64,000 nucleotides of DNA from Brasenia schreberi (GCA_036023115.1 JAYKKT010000047.1:911501-975500), one strand, 5' to 3'. Shown: positions 1-11,700, counted from the stretch's first letter. Translations and numbers: made by a program. The notes: a model not told the origin generated them from the sequence alone.

Positions 1-350
1 AGGTTTAATCTTCTCCACACAGTTGAATTACAGAACATATATCTCAAAATAGTGTCTTTTATATCTCATTATTACAAGGAAAAGAGCATTAGAAAAGAAT
101 ATGTGCAAGGGCCTTGGAGTAACTTGTTCCAAACACACCATGAACATTGGAAATACAAATTGAGATCTGTTAACATGAACATCACTGATCACAAAAATAG
201 GTTTAATTTTCTCTATACAGTTGCATTACAAAACATAAATTTCCACATAGTGTCCCTTATGTCTCATCAGTACAAGGAAAAAACATTAGGAAAAGATATA
301 AGCAAGGGCCTCGAAGGCGCTTGTTCGTATTTCCTAATGTTCAAAAGGTG
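1..350. repeat. Diverged tandem duplication, about 198-bp period
   Basis: The block starting at 1 (AGGTTTAAT, then a Y-rich stretch and CAGTTG) recurs at 199. The two copies keep the same order of landmarks (ATAGTGTC, TCTCAT, ACAAGGAAAA, GCAAGGGCC) with many substitutions. It lies beyond the 3' end of the Aux/IAA gene. The open frame across it begins at GTG and has no recognisable product, so I treat it as non-coding. Positions 351-550 hold nothing I recognise. Confidence 0.6.
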
Positions 351-550
351 AAAATACAACAGTATGTCCATCCAACTCCAAATATGCACATCCCATGGAC
401 TCCCAATCTTTGTGAATGGCTCAAAACGCCATGATCAGGTCCAGAAACTTAGCTTCCTCTTACTGATGGGTTCGCTCTATCACATAGATTGCCTAAGCGT
501 AGCATCTTTTTCTCCTTTAATTCCTGAGGAAATTGCTTGAGCTTTATATG

Positions 551-678
551 TTAAGCACTTGAACCCAAGCCCTTGGCCTCTGACCCTTTCATGATCCTCA
601 ACCTCTTGCACGAAGAGATGAACATCCTGATCATAGATAAACGGAAAAATGTATCAGATCTTTCCCTTCACACACACA

Positions 679-723
<45 letters not shown>

Positions 724-1241
724 CACTCCCAGGGAACATCTCCAACCAACATCCAGTCTCCATCTTTGTCCTCATAAGTTGGCACATATTCTGATCCATC
801 TCTACTGGCAAATTCACCTGCTAAGACCAGAATACAGAAACCAAGTTTAGCAAATATGCAAAACCACATATTATTTCTTGACAATTAAACATTTAAAATC
901 TTCTGAGGGAATTCATAAAATAATGATTTATATGAAAGCCGAAAGCAGTACACATATTTCACAACATACCCATGATGAAACAGCTAAACATCTTTTCCAA
1001 GGCCTTGAACAGATCTTGGTAGTCAGTGTAAGTCTTTAGATCTATCTTTCTCAAGTAGGGAGCACCATCCATGCTTACTTTAACATGGATCCCTGGTCTC
1101 TCAGCCTCTGTCTTCTTGGAGATGCTTGAGATGTGTAGACTGTTCTTCCTGTAGGATCTGATTGGAGGCCATCCGACCACTTGAGCCCTGTCAAATCCAA
1201 TATTTGTCATGCTCCCATCAGTCGAAGATAAATGCGGTAGA

Positions 1242-1303
<62 letters not shown>

Positions 1304-1616
1304 TGGCAGAGTAAACCGGATGTCACAGTTCCGGTTCACTTTGGTTCACTACCAAAGATCTACGGAAACTTTTCCGGCACCGGCAAGTATGTGAAGATGA
1401 TCAGAGGACTTACTTGGCATCTGGAGCACTCTCGTGGCCAGCTGGTTCAGAGGCATCTCCGGTACCTTCAGTGGTTGCATCGGCGACAGCATCGGAGAAG
1501 GCTCTCTTGTTGCTCTTGGCTGCAGGCTTATCGATGACGTCACTTCCCGGCAACCCCAACCTCAGCTCCGTCGCCTCGAGGTTGAGATCGCAATCGTACT
1601 TCGCTCCTCTGTCCAT
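551..1616 (-). CDS. IAA4-like: Aux/IAA auxin-responsive transcriptional repressor, IAA1-4-like
   Basis: Nuclear repressor that binds ARF transcription factors and is degraded through TIR1/AFB when auxin is present. Coding exons on the minus strand are 1616-1414, 1187-970, 817-727 and 626-551. All introns are GT-AG, phases agree, and the product is 195 aa. Visible domains: I, an EAR-type repression motif TELRLGLPG at residues 16-24; II, the degron [15 protein letters not shown] at about 69-83; III/IV, a PB1 domain from HVKVSMDG near 102, through a conserved [13 protein letters not shown], then [17 protein letters not shown] near the end. The short SEAKGLG ending resembles the IAA1/2/3/4 group rather than the longer ending of IAA7/14/17. 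ATG 1616 is the only in-frame ATG ahead of domain I; the open frame further upstream opens with TTG. Introns 1 and 3 carry long microsatellites. An AuxRE and TATA box lie upstream. Functional unless the microsatellites disturb splicing. Confidence 0.94.
671..721. repeat. (CA)n(GA)n microsatellite in Aux/IAA intron 3
   Basis: About 5 CA and 20 GA units. On the coding strand this is a (CT)n tract that begins right after the donor GTGAGT (726-721). It fills about half of the 100-bp intron 627-726. Confidence 0.95.
1242..1301. repeat. (TA)n(TG)n(AG)n compound microsatellite in Aux/IAA intron 1
   Basis: Three adjoining dinucleotide tracts inside the 226-bp intron 1188-1413, between the domain I and domain II exons. 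Confidence 0.95.
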
Positions 1617-1971
1617 TTCCGGGCCTATTTGACGACACTCTTGTACGATTTCCGCCCAAAATACCTTGTAAGCAACCAAATCTGAACCACCAAACAAATA
1701 TTTCTCAACTTTCTTGTGACCTCTCCACTTTTCACACACCAACAACGTCTGCAAGTCCAAAGGAAACCTTCCTATAGAAAGTCACAACCAATCAACAGCA
1801 CCTCCAGATTCCGTAGTTGACGCTAAGCCTCGAATTGACGTCTAAAGGTCTCCCTCAAACGACTTCTCGAAAGTTTTCACCGTTTCCCGGCGATGTTTGT
1901 CTGACAATATGAGCACTCCAAATGCAAATGATTTCTTGGTTTAAGCAATGAGGTGATCAACACAAGAACCA

Positions 1972-1979
1972 CTTTTATA
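1972..1979 (-). promoter_or_regulatory. Probable TATA box of the Aux/IAA gene
   Basis: TATAAAAG on the minus strand, about 360 bp upstream of the start codon at 1616. This implies a 5' leader near 320 nt, which is long but possible. Position and sequence are the only evidence. Confidence 0.5.
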
Positions 1980-2031
1980 GGAGAGAGCGAGCGAGCAGGT
2001 GGGACAACGTACAGCTTGGCTTGGGGGAAGG

Positions 2032-2037
2032 TGTCTC
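2032..2037 (-). promoter_or_regulatory. Auxin response element core (TGTCTC / GAGACA)
   Basis: The canonical ARF-binding hexamer TGTCTC, reading GAGACA on the gene's strand, lies about 55 bp upstream of the probable TATA box. Aux/IAA genes are classic auxin-induced genes, so the placement makes sense. One hexamer can occur by chance. Confidence 0.45.
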
Positions 2038-2260
2038 TACTGAAAGGGGCACGCCAAGGAGTGGGACCCAATCTCTGGATTCTCTGGGGGGTTGATTGAC
2101 TGCCATTGATGCTTGATGACAGGGCTGTAAGCGATGTGACTCGTTGATCACACAGTGCATGGGTAAGCAAAGACGCACCCCATGTGAATGAATGATCAAA
2201 TAAGTGCATGTTCACACAAGGCGTGTGCCCGTTTACATCGTCGATTGCACTCACATAATA

Positions 2261-3629
2261 AAATTAATAAATAATGATCTTTTTTTAATATTTTGGAATA
2301 ACTAGACTACTCCCCTCGAGTTATGGACTTGAAACATATTCTAATTAAATAATTAAGCTAATTAAAAAGTTGTGGTTGTTAGCGTGAGCGCGTGGTTTGT
2401 GCCATCAAGAAACTTTACAGCCCAAATGGATGCATCCTGCATGATTTGTTTGCTCAAGTCCAACTTCTACGTTCGAAGCTTGTTCCCTTAATCAAGGTCT
2501 CGATTTAGAATCTTGTGAATGGGAGAGCTTTTCCTAATAGTAGGTTTAACTCAGTAGAATAGTCAAAATCCTATAAAGGGAGTGTTAGGGATGGTAATTT
2601 GGATTCGATTCGTGGGTACTTACTCTAACAGTTTTCAGGTCTGAAAACCCATCCTGCACCAGGGTGGGGCAGGACAGGACAAAGGGTGAAGGAGATGCTG
2701 GTCGTAGACCTGTTTGACTCACCCCCGAAAATATACATATATTTTAGTATTTATTTATATAAATATATGTTTATTATATATATGTTTGTAAGTATTTTAT
2801 ATTTGTATGTATATATTCTTATATAAATATAAGTATATATATATATACATAATAACATTTAGTTTAATAATATAAATATCAAAAAATTATATTTTATGCA
2901 AAATATATAATATTAAATTATTTTTTTCTTAAAAATACATTTATATTGAAGTGGGTTGGGATCTTGTAAGAAAAAGGTGAGGAGCGGTTGTAGGTTTGAT
3001 CTGCTAAGATCGGTGGGATGAGGTGGCGCTAGGTGTATAAAGAGGATTCTAAGGTAAGACAGGTACGAGTGGAGTAAAAACCCGCTCCATCCCAACCGTT
3101 GCCATCTCTAGGGGTGTTTTACAAGACTTTGGAAAGCGGAGCTGAAATTAAAATTTCATTTTTTCTTGTAATCAAATATTGCCCTAATTTTGATCGAGAT
3201 TGATCACTCTACTTTTTAACTCGATTATGAGACTGATCAATTGCCAACTTGCCGGATTTTAAGAGTGAGCTGATGAAACTGAAACTAGTTCCAATTTCGT
3301 AGTCCTGATCTCATAATCAGACTATGAGATGTGAAAGAAACCTTACTTGCTGGAGAGTGAAGTTGTTTTCAAGCCCAGCAAGGCCAGGCAAGGCAATGAA
3401 TCTCTTAGCTGCCTACCAGCTCTAATCTCTCACAACTTGCATGGAGTAGATGCCTTTTGTTGTCAATTCGGCTAACGACCTTGAATGCTAGTTAACAATC
3501 TCAATCAGCAAACCCACCGTCATAAGTTTCGAAAAAATAAAGAAAATAGAAAGAAGTTTTAGACACACACCTTTGCTTAGATGTGTGGTTACAAAATAGT
3601 TCTCATCTATCAAACACACATACACACAC

Positions 3630-3683
<54 letters not shown>

Positions 3684-5107
3684 AGAGAGAGAGAGAGAAA
3701 ATCGGATCCTCCAAACCGCGTACAATGTAGAGGCATGGGTATCAGTTCAAATCTTACAGAAGCATTTAAAAATATATAAAACAATTTTATTAGACTTAAA
3801 CCTCTCAAACAAAATGAAAGGTAATGCATAAGTTTGTAGTGTGAGAGGTATGGGAAGAGAGAGAGAGAGATTTCACCTATGCTCAGCCTTTACTTTTGGA
3901 GCATGAATCTAATAAGTATCTTCTTCATATTATTTCTTTATGCCCTCAAAAATAAAAGATGAGCGTGAGAATGCATTTAGAATAACATCTCATATATATA
4001 TATATATATATAGGTAATGCTAAATGCATAACATTTTTATGTGAAGAAAAATACTTAAATAACTTTACCATTGATCTTTGAGATTAAAGTGAAGATTTGA
4101 ATTACTTTATATAAATAAAAAGTATAATGATATAAATGGTAATTTTAATTTAAATATCTATAATTGATCTTAAAAATTAAATAATAAGTATTTTTATGCA
4201 CTAAAGATATAAAGATATATGTGTGTGTTGTGAATCGGTCGTCACCTTTTAAAAACTCCATCGAATATATAATTAACTTTTAATGAAACGGAAGCCTGGC
4301 CCCTCTTAAGTCTAGCCTCCTTGTTTGTTCTCTCTACTGCCAAAGTAGAATAAAAATGGTACCAAATAATAATTAAATAGCATGCTGTTGATAGAGTGCA
4401 GTATTAAAATAAGAAAGAGAGAGAAACTCAATCATTGCCCAGCAATTGTTTAATTTGCAAGGAGTCTTTTCACCAAATTATCGTGTGTGTGTGTGTGTCT
4501 GCAACTTCAGCACGCACACACACACACACCTGACCTTCCCTCACTAGACCCCTATTAGCTGTACTCAGGTCGATTTCTCTCCCCCTCTTAATTATAACCT
4601 AGCTAGTAACAAACAGGATATATGTTTTATAACTAATTTATTGAATATAAATAATTTTCAACATCTAATGAATTACCAAAAGTAATAAAATAGATGTCAT
4701 AACTGTGCATTCGAGGCATATTATATATGAACCGAACTGTCTCGTCGTTGTGAACTCAGCTCATCATACGGCTTTAGGTGACGACAACATCGAGGTCTCA
4801 AACCTTTCCGTCTGATAGCTAGATGAATATACATATTTACTTTTGATGCATGTGATAGCTAGATGAATATATATAAATATAAGCAAGGCCAAAACTCAGG
4901 ATAAATTAATCTGTGATGTGTTTCTAGGTTTACATTTTCTTCATATGCAGGAATTTTCACATATTGTTTGCGTACGTAAATACAGTAAATTGCGAGAATA
5001 TAGAGGTGTGAGCACACGTATAAATACACATGCACGTGTATAAATTACAAGAATGCCATGCTTGGCACGACCTACTATTCAGACTCCAATAAGGACTTAT
5101 AAGAAAT
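2261..5107. other. AT-rich intergenic region, no gene seen
   Basis: Strongly AT-rich around 2740-2930. The 2590-3110 stretch has G-rich decayed repeat character. It holds a compound microsatellite (3604-3698) and a (GT)n / (AC)n inverted pair at 4483-4498 and 4515-4529 with a 16-nt spacer that could form a hairpin. No conserved protein similarity was recognised in any frame. Confidence 0.6.
3604..3698. repeat. (CA)n(TA)n(GA)n compound microsatellite
   Basis: A broken CA/CATA tract passes into about 20 TA units and then about 9 GA units. The open frame across it is simply the translated repeat. Confidence 0.95.
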
Positions 5108-5508
5108 GTAATTCTATATGCATAATGATGTAGGGTGCATAATCTCTCATTTCACATGATTTACTGCTTCAACCATCAACTGCTGTCATCCTCCACCGTC
5201 TTCTACTATTCTTTCAATTTTTAAAACTACCTTTCACAACACAAAATTGATGCTACCACTGTTAAAATCATTTAGAAAACTTAAATGAATCATAAAACTA
5301 CTTATATATAAATATAAATATTTAAGCTTTATAACTAGTTTTGGTGGTAGAAGTAATGCTTTTAATAGGTGTATGGTGGTTTTAGAAAGTGAAGAAGTAA
5401 GAGCAGATGGTGGAGGACGGCTGCCAGTAGTTGAAACCGTGGAATTATATACAATGAGAAATTACACAAAGTTATGCAGCATATAAAATTATGCATATAA
5501 CACTACCT
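5108..5508. mobile_element. Foldback MITE-like element, about 400 bp
   Basis: The left part (ATATGCATAAT ... GTGCATAA ... CTCATTT ... CTTCAACCA ... CCTCCACC) is matched in inverted order on the right (GGTGGAGG ... TTGAAAC ... AATGAGAAATT ... TTATGCAGCATA ... TTATGCATATAACA). The whole segment therefore forms an imperfect hairpin centred near 5310. It has no coding capacity. I could not settle the exact ends or a target-site duplication. Confidence 0.65.
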
Positions 5509-6428
5509 CTCTTTATATAAATATGTATAAGTATAAATATAAATATAATATACACACATATGGCTGCAAAACCAACCATAGCTTTTGAGGCTTCTCTCTC
5601 ATTCATCTTCCTCATTCGGGTGCGTGGAGCCATGCCAAATAACTAGCTCAAAACTTGAGCCGTTTGCACGCCCCTTTCTTTCTCTCTCTAGAGCTATATA
5701 TATATATAGTACGCTCGCAAGTGTTGTGTACTGTACGTAAGAACCTATATGTAGTCCAATTATATGATCAAGTTCATGTTCATGGTGCATACGTGGAGAC
5801 ACTGGCTGGTCACGGGGGGTCACACAAACAGCAGGGCGTGAAAGATGCGTCCAAATTTCATGAATGGAAGGACAGATGAGAAGGCATGGCCGGCTGAGTA
5901 TCAAAAGTGAGGCCAAACAATGGAGGCCAATGTGACGCTTCATTGCCTGTCCTTATATGCCTTAATCTTGAAGTAAATGCGGACAGACGGGGATGAGTGG
6001 ACGAAAGCTAAACCACGTAGCTCAATCATTTATCCTCATCCTGTACCCAGCCCATGTGTATAATCTACACCACATATGCTTGACCATACATTAAATGTGC
6101 ATGCTTGCCTTGTATACACTTTAACCAACATATCTGGGTCTTCTTAGTCTTGGAAATTTATTCATAGGGTCCACACACATGCACACGCGCACACACACAC
6201 ACATATACATGAATGACATTGTTATTATATCTACTCATTGATGAAAACTTTTTATATGTGTGTATGTATGAAAACCAAATTGAAACCACATGACATATCT
6301 ATTCATTGATTTTAGGTGACATAGAATATAAATTACATTTTATAAAAACTTTTGAAAAATTATGAATGACATTGTTATTATACTCATGTCCCAAAAAAAC
6401 ATAAATGAACATGGTAGTGGATATAACC

Positions 6429-6466
<38 letters not shown>

Positions 6467-7890
6467 GTTCAAACCCATATATATATATGCACTCAAATCT
6501 ACTCTTTTATTTGAATCATTCGATCTTTGTGATAAAGAATTGAAGTGAAAAAGAAAAAGAACATGATACATTAAATGCAAACTATAAAGTATAACAATAT
6601 TTTTAATTGAAATCTCATTCATTGATTATACTAATCAAATGATGGAAATGTTTGAATAGATTTGAGTACAAATGGGGTTTGATAATTTACCATTATGTGC
6701 ATGCGTGCCTATGTGTTTTTACGTACTTTTTACATTTCTTCGAGCTCTGTACACACCTTTGGGTCTATTTGAACATCTATTACAGATCCTCTCCATTCGT
6801 GTATCCTTCACTATTTGAGTAAATATGGAACATACTGATCTTGTTTTGTTCCACCGAAGGAAAAAGCTGCCAACTTGTGTGTGTGTGTGAGAGAGAGAGA
6901 GAGAGTTGAAAGTAATTAATGTTCATGATAGCAGCATTTCTTGTTATGGACCCAAAGTAATCTTGCTTGGCTTGTGCAGTAGACACAGGGTTGTCTCTGT
7001 CGTTGTAAAAAACATGACCAAGTTCATGAACTGCAATTATTTTGATTTCTAAGCATCGACCAACTCCAGAAGCTCCACGAACAGGCCTAATCGCACCATA
7101 AATTGTACCCAAACAAACTTGGGAATACGGATGTATCATTGCTTTGATCAAACTTACAGGTTCTAAAAATGGCTTAATTATGCACAAAGAGAGACTCTTG
7201 GGTCCACTTAATAATTCAGATTTGTGATAAGTCCAGTACATTTATCCTGATAATGCAAGTTCTCATAATCCTGATTTCCAGATAATTTTTGGTGTACCAC
7301 CCAAAAAAAACTCAGCCAATACCAATATCAAAATCTTCTGTCATATACGATAAGGTACTTGTACGTATCGACCGGTGCCATATTTAATGGTGCTCCTACT
7401 GTTTCTGGCCCAGTTCGATCCTAGCTGATAGATTTAGGCCCAAATCCATTCTGATAAGTCCAAACTCATCTCTAGATGGGTCTGTCAGATCAGTGTGGCC
7501 ATTCAAGACACTTATTGGTCTGGATAGTGAATCTGGATCCAACCTGGGCCCAGCAAATTATGTGTCTAACGTTTGGAACAAATGCATGAATATAACATGG
7601 CATGTCCGTCTGGGTTGAAACTTATGATCTTATTACACACATTATTTCTTTGATAATAAGGTCTATTTTGCTTAGTCAATAATAGTTGAAATAATAATAA
7701 TGGCAATTATGATGATTATACTAATAATGGTGTTTCTACAGTTTTTTTTTTTTTTAAAAGGATTGGGTCAATTATGGAAAAGATGACCTAGAGCTTTCTT
7801 TATCCAACCAAACAGGATGCCCTCTTCCTTGGCATTAATGCCTAAACAGCCCCTTCAACTATGTAAAGTCGAACAACTTATCCCTGAAAG
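5509..7890. other. Intergenic region with microsatellites, no gene seen
   Basis: Contains (CA)n near 6185-6205, (CT)n at about 6430-6464 followed by (TA)n, and (TG)n(AG)n at about 6878-6905. A 153-codon frame on the minus strand (7241-6780) includes HELGH, but I could not place it in any family. It runs into a microsatellite, so I do not call it a gene. Confidence 0.5.
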
Positions 7891-7997
7891 AACAATAGCT
7901 CACCTGGCTAGGTGGGTTGACTTACAAGTTGAAGGTCATGAGTTCCATACTCGAGGTGTGCATCAGGCTCCGGCCACCCCATTGTACCAAAATAAAA
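7891..7997 (+). mobile_element. tRNA-derived SINE, family A copy
   Basis: Shows the tRNA-like head CTCACCTGGCTAGG and a B-box-like AAGGTCATGAGTTCCATAC, then GGCCACCCCATTG. The same arrangement occurs at 46482 and 58191 (plus strand) and at 14838 and 18233 (minus strand). Too diverged to be a tRNA gene: no complete cloverleaf can be drawn. Confidence 0.65.
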
Positions 7998-8619
7998 GTT
8001 TACACGAACAGCGTGTGTCTCCATTCAAATTCATCAACATAACTAGAAAACAATACAAAATAATATCAAATGTTGGTATTCGACATAGTTAAACATAGCT
8101 CGAGTTGAATGCAGTATTCGATAGGTACGCACCATAGCAGCAATCACATTTCATTACACACTAGACAAAATAATGGATCATGTCATACATATAAATATCA
8201 AAGTGGGCCTGGCCAGACATTTCTGGCTCATTTAAGGAGCAGTGCCTGATGTTATATATATACATATATATGTAATATGTATATATATACACACTACACA
8301 TATACACAGAAATATATATACATATAATAAAAAACTATGTATATAATATATATACATGTAATCGAGAAAACTATATATACTTAGGAACTTTTCATTTAAA
8401 TTATTATACTTAAGGTTTCCATTATTAATAAACAGGGTGCGTTACTTCCGGGGAGACGGTGCCTGATCGGGGTGTGAGCCCTCTGAGCATCTGCCGGAGC
8501 AGCTTCATTTAATAAGTGTCTCTTGTTCAACGAACATCCCGAATATGTGAGAGATCAAATATGGCTAAGAAAGATTCTCGTGTCCTCACAGGATGAGAGG
8601 GGGGAGAAGGTTGACCGAT

Positions 8620-8694
<75 letters not shown>

Positions 8695-9347
8695 TAAAGA
8701 GCAGAAGAGCGTGAGGCTAGAGGAGATTTTTGAGTCTTAAGAGATAACAATGATCATTGTTCAGCCTCTTCTTTTCTGCTTTTTTTCTCCATCTCTCTCT
8801 CATCCTCTCTAGTGAAGGTCAGAGGATAAAGAGCGACGAATAAAGATGAACAAATAGAATGTGTTTTCTGCCCACGGATAGAAAGAGAGGATCTCTTTTT
8901 GAATGTAAGATTCTATATTTTTCATTTTAAGAGATCCATTTCTTTGTTTGTATTATTCTTGGTTTATGCTGCTCTAAGGAGCTCCATCCCTTGTACTTGT
9001 TTGATAAATGAAATTTCTATATTTTGATGGAAAAAAAGATTCACGCGGCTTGCGTTCTCTTTGGAAATACTCAACAAGTTAACGTGTTAATCTTGTTAAC
9101 CACATAATCACATTTCATCTTGGGAATTAGACAGCAGAATCTATGTTATAATGAAATTGTAGGGAGGGAATGTAGGGTCTCATAAGAGGAGAAAAAAGAA
9201 AACCTGATTAGATTTGTGTTTGCCAAGTCATTTGATAACAAAAAAAGAAGTGAAAAAACGGAATAATTTTGGGGCGTATAATACCATCGATGCTTTTTAA
9301 CTATGCGCTTCCTCATATTATAGTGAGCTATTGCATATCTCTAGGTC

Positions 9348-9399
<52 letters not shown>

Positions 9400-9594
9400 G
9401 GGGGACTTGTGGAATATTTGCCAAATAGCCTTCAAACATCCACCTCAGCCATTCAATCAATGAAATGAGTAAAATAAAAAAGAAAAATACAGAAATATGA
9501 CAAAAAGAACATTTGTAAAGTTGTAATTGATTAAACTCAAACATCTATCTCTTTTAATTATAGGGTTGGGATGATTATGGGCGATTTATCACTA
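7998..9594. other. Intergenic region with a long (CT)n tract and possible solo-LTR remnant
   Basis: Between about 8440 and 9030 the sequence has an LTR-like flavour: GC-richer leader, long pyrimidine tract, then TTGTACTTGTTTGATAAATG near the end. I found no paired LTR, primer-binding site or pol sequence, so this stays a suspicion. 8200-8400 is (TA)-rich. No gene was recognised. Confidence 0.35.
8624..8691. repeat. (CT)34 microsatellite
   Basis: An uninterrupted CT tract of 68 bp, one of the longest pure dinucleotide tracts in the window. Confidence 0.97.
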
Positions 9595-9613
9595 TTGATT
9601 GTGCCCATATTCA

Positions 9614-9882
9614 TCAAAACGAGAGAATATCGTTTAAGATGGTTTGAACATATAAAAAGAATATCAAAAGAAGAACACGTAAGAAAGTACAAAAACTAGA
9701 TTTTGAAAATATTAAAAGAGGTAGAGGATGACCACAAAAGTATTGGAAATAAACAATAAAAAATGATCTAGCTTATTGTGAGTTAATTGCTAACATGATA
9801 TATGATAGAGCCATGTGGAATCAAAGAATCCATGTAGCCGACCCGGTTAGTATGGGAAAAGGCTTAGTTGTTATTGTTGTTG
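9614..9882 (+). mobile_element. 5'-truncated RTE-type LINE 3' end with 19-bp target-site duplication
   Basis: Only the 3' end of the non-LTR retrotransposon is present, ending in GGCTTAGTTG and a (TTG)n-like tail. The frame is interrupted by stops. The element is bounded by a 19-bp direct repeat, TTGATTGTGCCCATATTCA, at 9595-9613 and 9883-9901, which marks the insertion clearly. Homologous 3' ends lie at 15530-16122, 10471-10575, 36795-39498 and 49136-49410. Confidence 0.88.
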
Positions 9883-9901
9883 TTGATTGTGCCCATATTC
9901 A

Positions 9902-10018
9902 ATAATCCATCTCTTTGCAAAGGATTTTTTTTGCTTTTTTATCTCCACCATCTGTTTTGCTCAATAGTTGAAATCGATGATGATTTAACACGATTACTTG
10001 TGTGCATGTTTCATAAGT

Positions 10019-10094
<76 letters not shown>

Positions 10095-10398
10095 TGATTG
10101 GATCATTGCCCATCACTGGCACTGTTCACTCATGTTCAACTTATTTTTCAAAAACCCTCAAAACCTTTTAAATTACATCATACTACTAAAAAAAACAATC
10201 GATGAACATTGTGGGCAAGGTACGAGGCTCGAACCGGATTAGTCTGGATCCTTGTGGGCTCCCGTATATCGGAGATTTAGACCAAAAGAAGGTGCCGTAC
10301 TACCACATAATGTTCTCAGCAAGTTTGTGAGTTTTTATTAAATAATTAATCAAATTTGTCACAAGCAATAAAATAACCTGCTATAAGGTTCTATTGGA
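9902..10398. other. Intergenic region, microsatellite and one tRNA-like stretch
   Basis: Holds the (CT)n(TA)n tract at 10023-10092. At about 10205-10290, GAGGCTCGAACCGGAT may be another decayed tRNA-like B-box, but that is weak. No gene was recognised. Confidence 0.4.
10023..10092. repeat. (CT)n(TA)n compound microsatellite
   Basis: About 16 CT units pass directly into about 18 TA units. Confidence 0.95.
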
Positions 10399-10460
10399 GG
10401 ACCAGGTAGATGCACTGGGCGAACTCGACTCACAAGTTTAAGGTATGCATTCCTGGCTTC
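10399..10460 (+). mobile_element. Partial SINE, family A remnant
   Basis: Keeps GACTCACAAGTTTAAGGTATGCATT, matching the central part of the other family A copies, but the B-box is eroded and the head is poor. Confidence 0.35.
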
Positions 10461-10470
10461 GCGTCCTATT

Positions 10471-10575
10471 CAACAACAACTAAGCTTTTTCCCATACTAG
10501 ACTGGATCGGCCACACGGATTCTTTGTTTCTGCATAGCCCTATCATGTGTCATGTTAGGAGTTAACTCTCAATAA
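10471..10575 (-). mobile_element. Short RTE LINE 3' fragment
   Basis: Begins CAACAACAACTAAGC on the plus strand, the reverse complement of the family's 3' tail, then follows the shared 3' end for about 100 bp. No target-site duplication was found. Confidence 0.75.
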
Positions 10576-10794
10576 GAAAAGAGAACCCATATACAAATTA
10601 TATGAAACCCTAAACCATGGGGCTTTTAGGAGCCACCTTATAACACTGTTGGGGCTAAATTTTAAATTATATGAAATACTTTTAAATTATTAAAATGTTT
10701 TTCGTTAAAAAATTATCAAAACCTTTGATGTTCAACTTTTTGTAAACCATGATGACCATCGAGTTGGGCATCTTTCTTCTTCTCAACAATAGTT

Positions 10795-10892
10795 CGAAGC
10801 CTAACACACAAGCGTGCATGCACCCCCAGAATCGAACTCACCACCTGCGTGTGGGCGTGAGAGAGCCCTATTGGCGAGCCAACACTCCAGGA
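10795..10892 (-). mobile_element. tRNA-derived SINE, family B copy
   Basis: On the plus strand the inverted B-box AGAATCGAACTCACCACCTG is followed by AGAGCCCTATTGGCGAGCC. The same layout occurs at 26505 (minus), 33868 (plus), 58404 (plus) and 58670 (minus). Confidence 0.65.
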
Positions 10893-11273
10893 ACGCAGAT
10901 CACTCACGATTATTCCGACCTTTGCTGCAATATACAAGACAGATCCACAATGGAGATGCCAAAACAAGAGCCGGACTTATTCGCCGGATCCGACGTGAAG
11001 TGGCTTCCCGAAATCCAGAAGAATACAACAAATTAATACAAGCAGCGTCTTAAATTGAAAATAATATTTTAACAAGCGTCTTAAATTGAAAATAATACTT
11101 TAACAAGTATTTCAAGCCTTACTTTTAGATATGGCCAGTTTGGAACCGACTGAAACTGCAAATAGACGGTGTTCCGTCTTGAAAATGGCCAGTTTCAGGT
11201 AAACTGAAACCCTAGATCGTGTTCCGTGTGTGTCCCGTTTAGAAAAAGAAACCACAAAAGTAAAGCTTTCCAG

Positions 11274-11468
11274 GGGATTCCGGCCAGGGCCACCTACCAC
11301 TACTACAATCCGGCACAGAACAACTGGGACCTAAATGCTGTGAGCGCATTCTGCTCCACTTGGGATGCCAACAGGCCACTCTGGTGGCGGCAGAAGCATG
11401 GTTGGACCGCCTTCTGTGGTCCGGTCTGCCCCCAGGGTCAAGCCTCCTAAGGCAAGTGCTTCCGGGTA
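11274..11468 (+). pseudogene. PR-4 (barwin domain) pseudogene fragment
   Basis: From about 11283 the frame reads [20 protein letters not shown], then [19 protein letters not shown] and [14 protein letters not shown], a clear N-terminal half of the barwin domain of pathogenesis-related protein 4, a secreted defence protein. TAA at 11448-11450 stands where the family has the Cys of the SCGKC motif. GKCFR follows, then a GTAAG donor-like site at 11469. A possible splice acceptor (CCAG) precedes the exon at 11273. I found no signal-peptide or hevein exon upstream and no second barwin half within the next 1.5 kb. The rest is well preserved, so the loss looks fairly recent; I read it as a dead partial copy. 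Confidence 0.85.
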
Positions 11469-11665
11469 AGTTTCTCAATGGTTTAGTTCATGGTAGTTCT
11501 GGTGCCCATTAAGATCATTGTTCATACATCACCGAACAGTATAACCAAGAGAATTGCATGTTTAAGCAGTTCTAATCCACAATGCACTTAACCAAGACAA
11601 TTGTGTGTTTGTTTGTGATATATATATATATATATATATAGTGTCAGAGTGTGTGAGTATATATG

Positions 11666-11698
<33 letters not shown>

Positions 11699-11700
<2 letters not shown>

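Noticed and set aside
573..794. Plus-strand frame of 73 codons over 573-794
   Set aside because: It is the antisense shadow of Aux/IAA exons 3 and 4 plus a translated (GA)n tract.
1617..1760. N-terminal extension of the Aux/IAA protein to 1760
   Set aside because: The extended frame begins with TTG, has no ATG before 1616 and no similarity to the family.
6780..7241. 153-codon minus-strand frame with HELGH, possible metalloprotease
   Set aside because: A lone HELGH occurs by chance; the rest matches no metzincin or other zinc protease I know, and the frame runs into a (GA)n/(CA)n tract.
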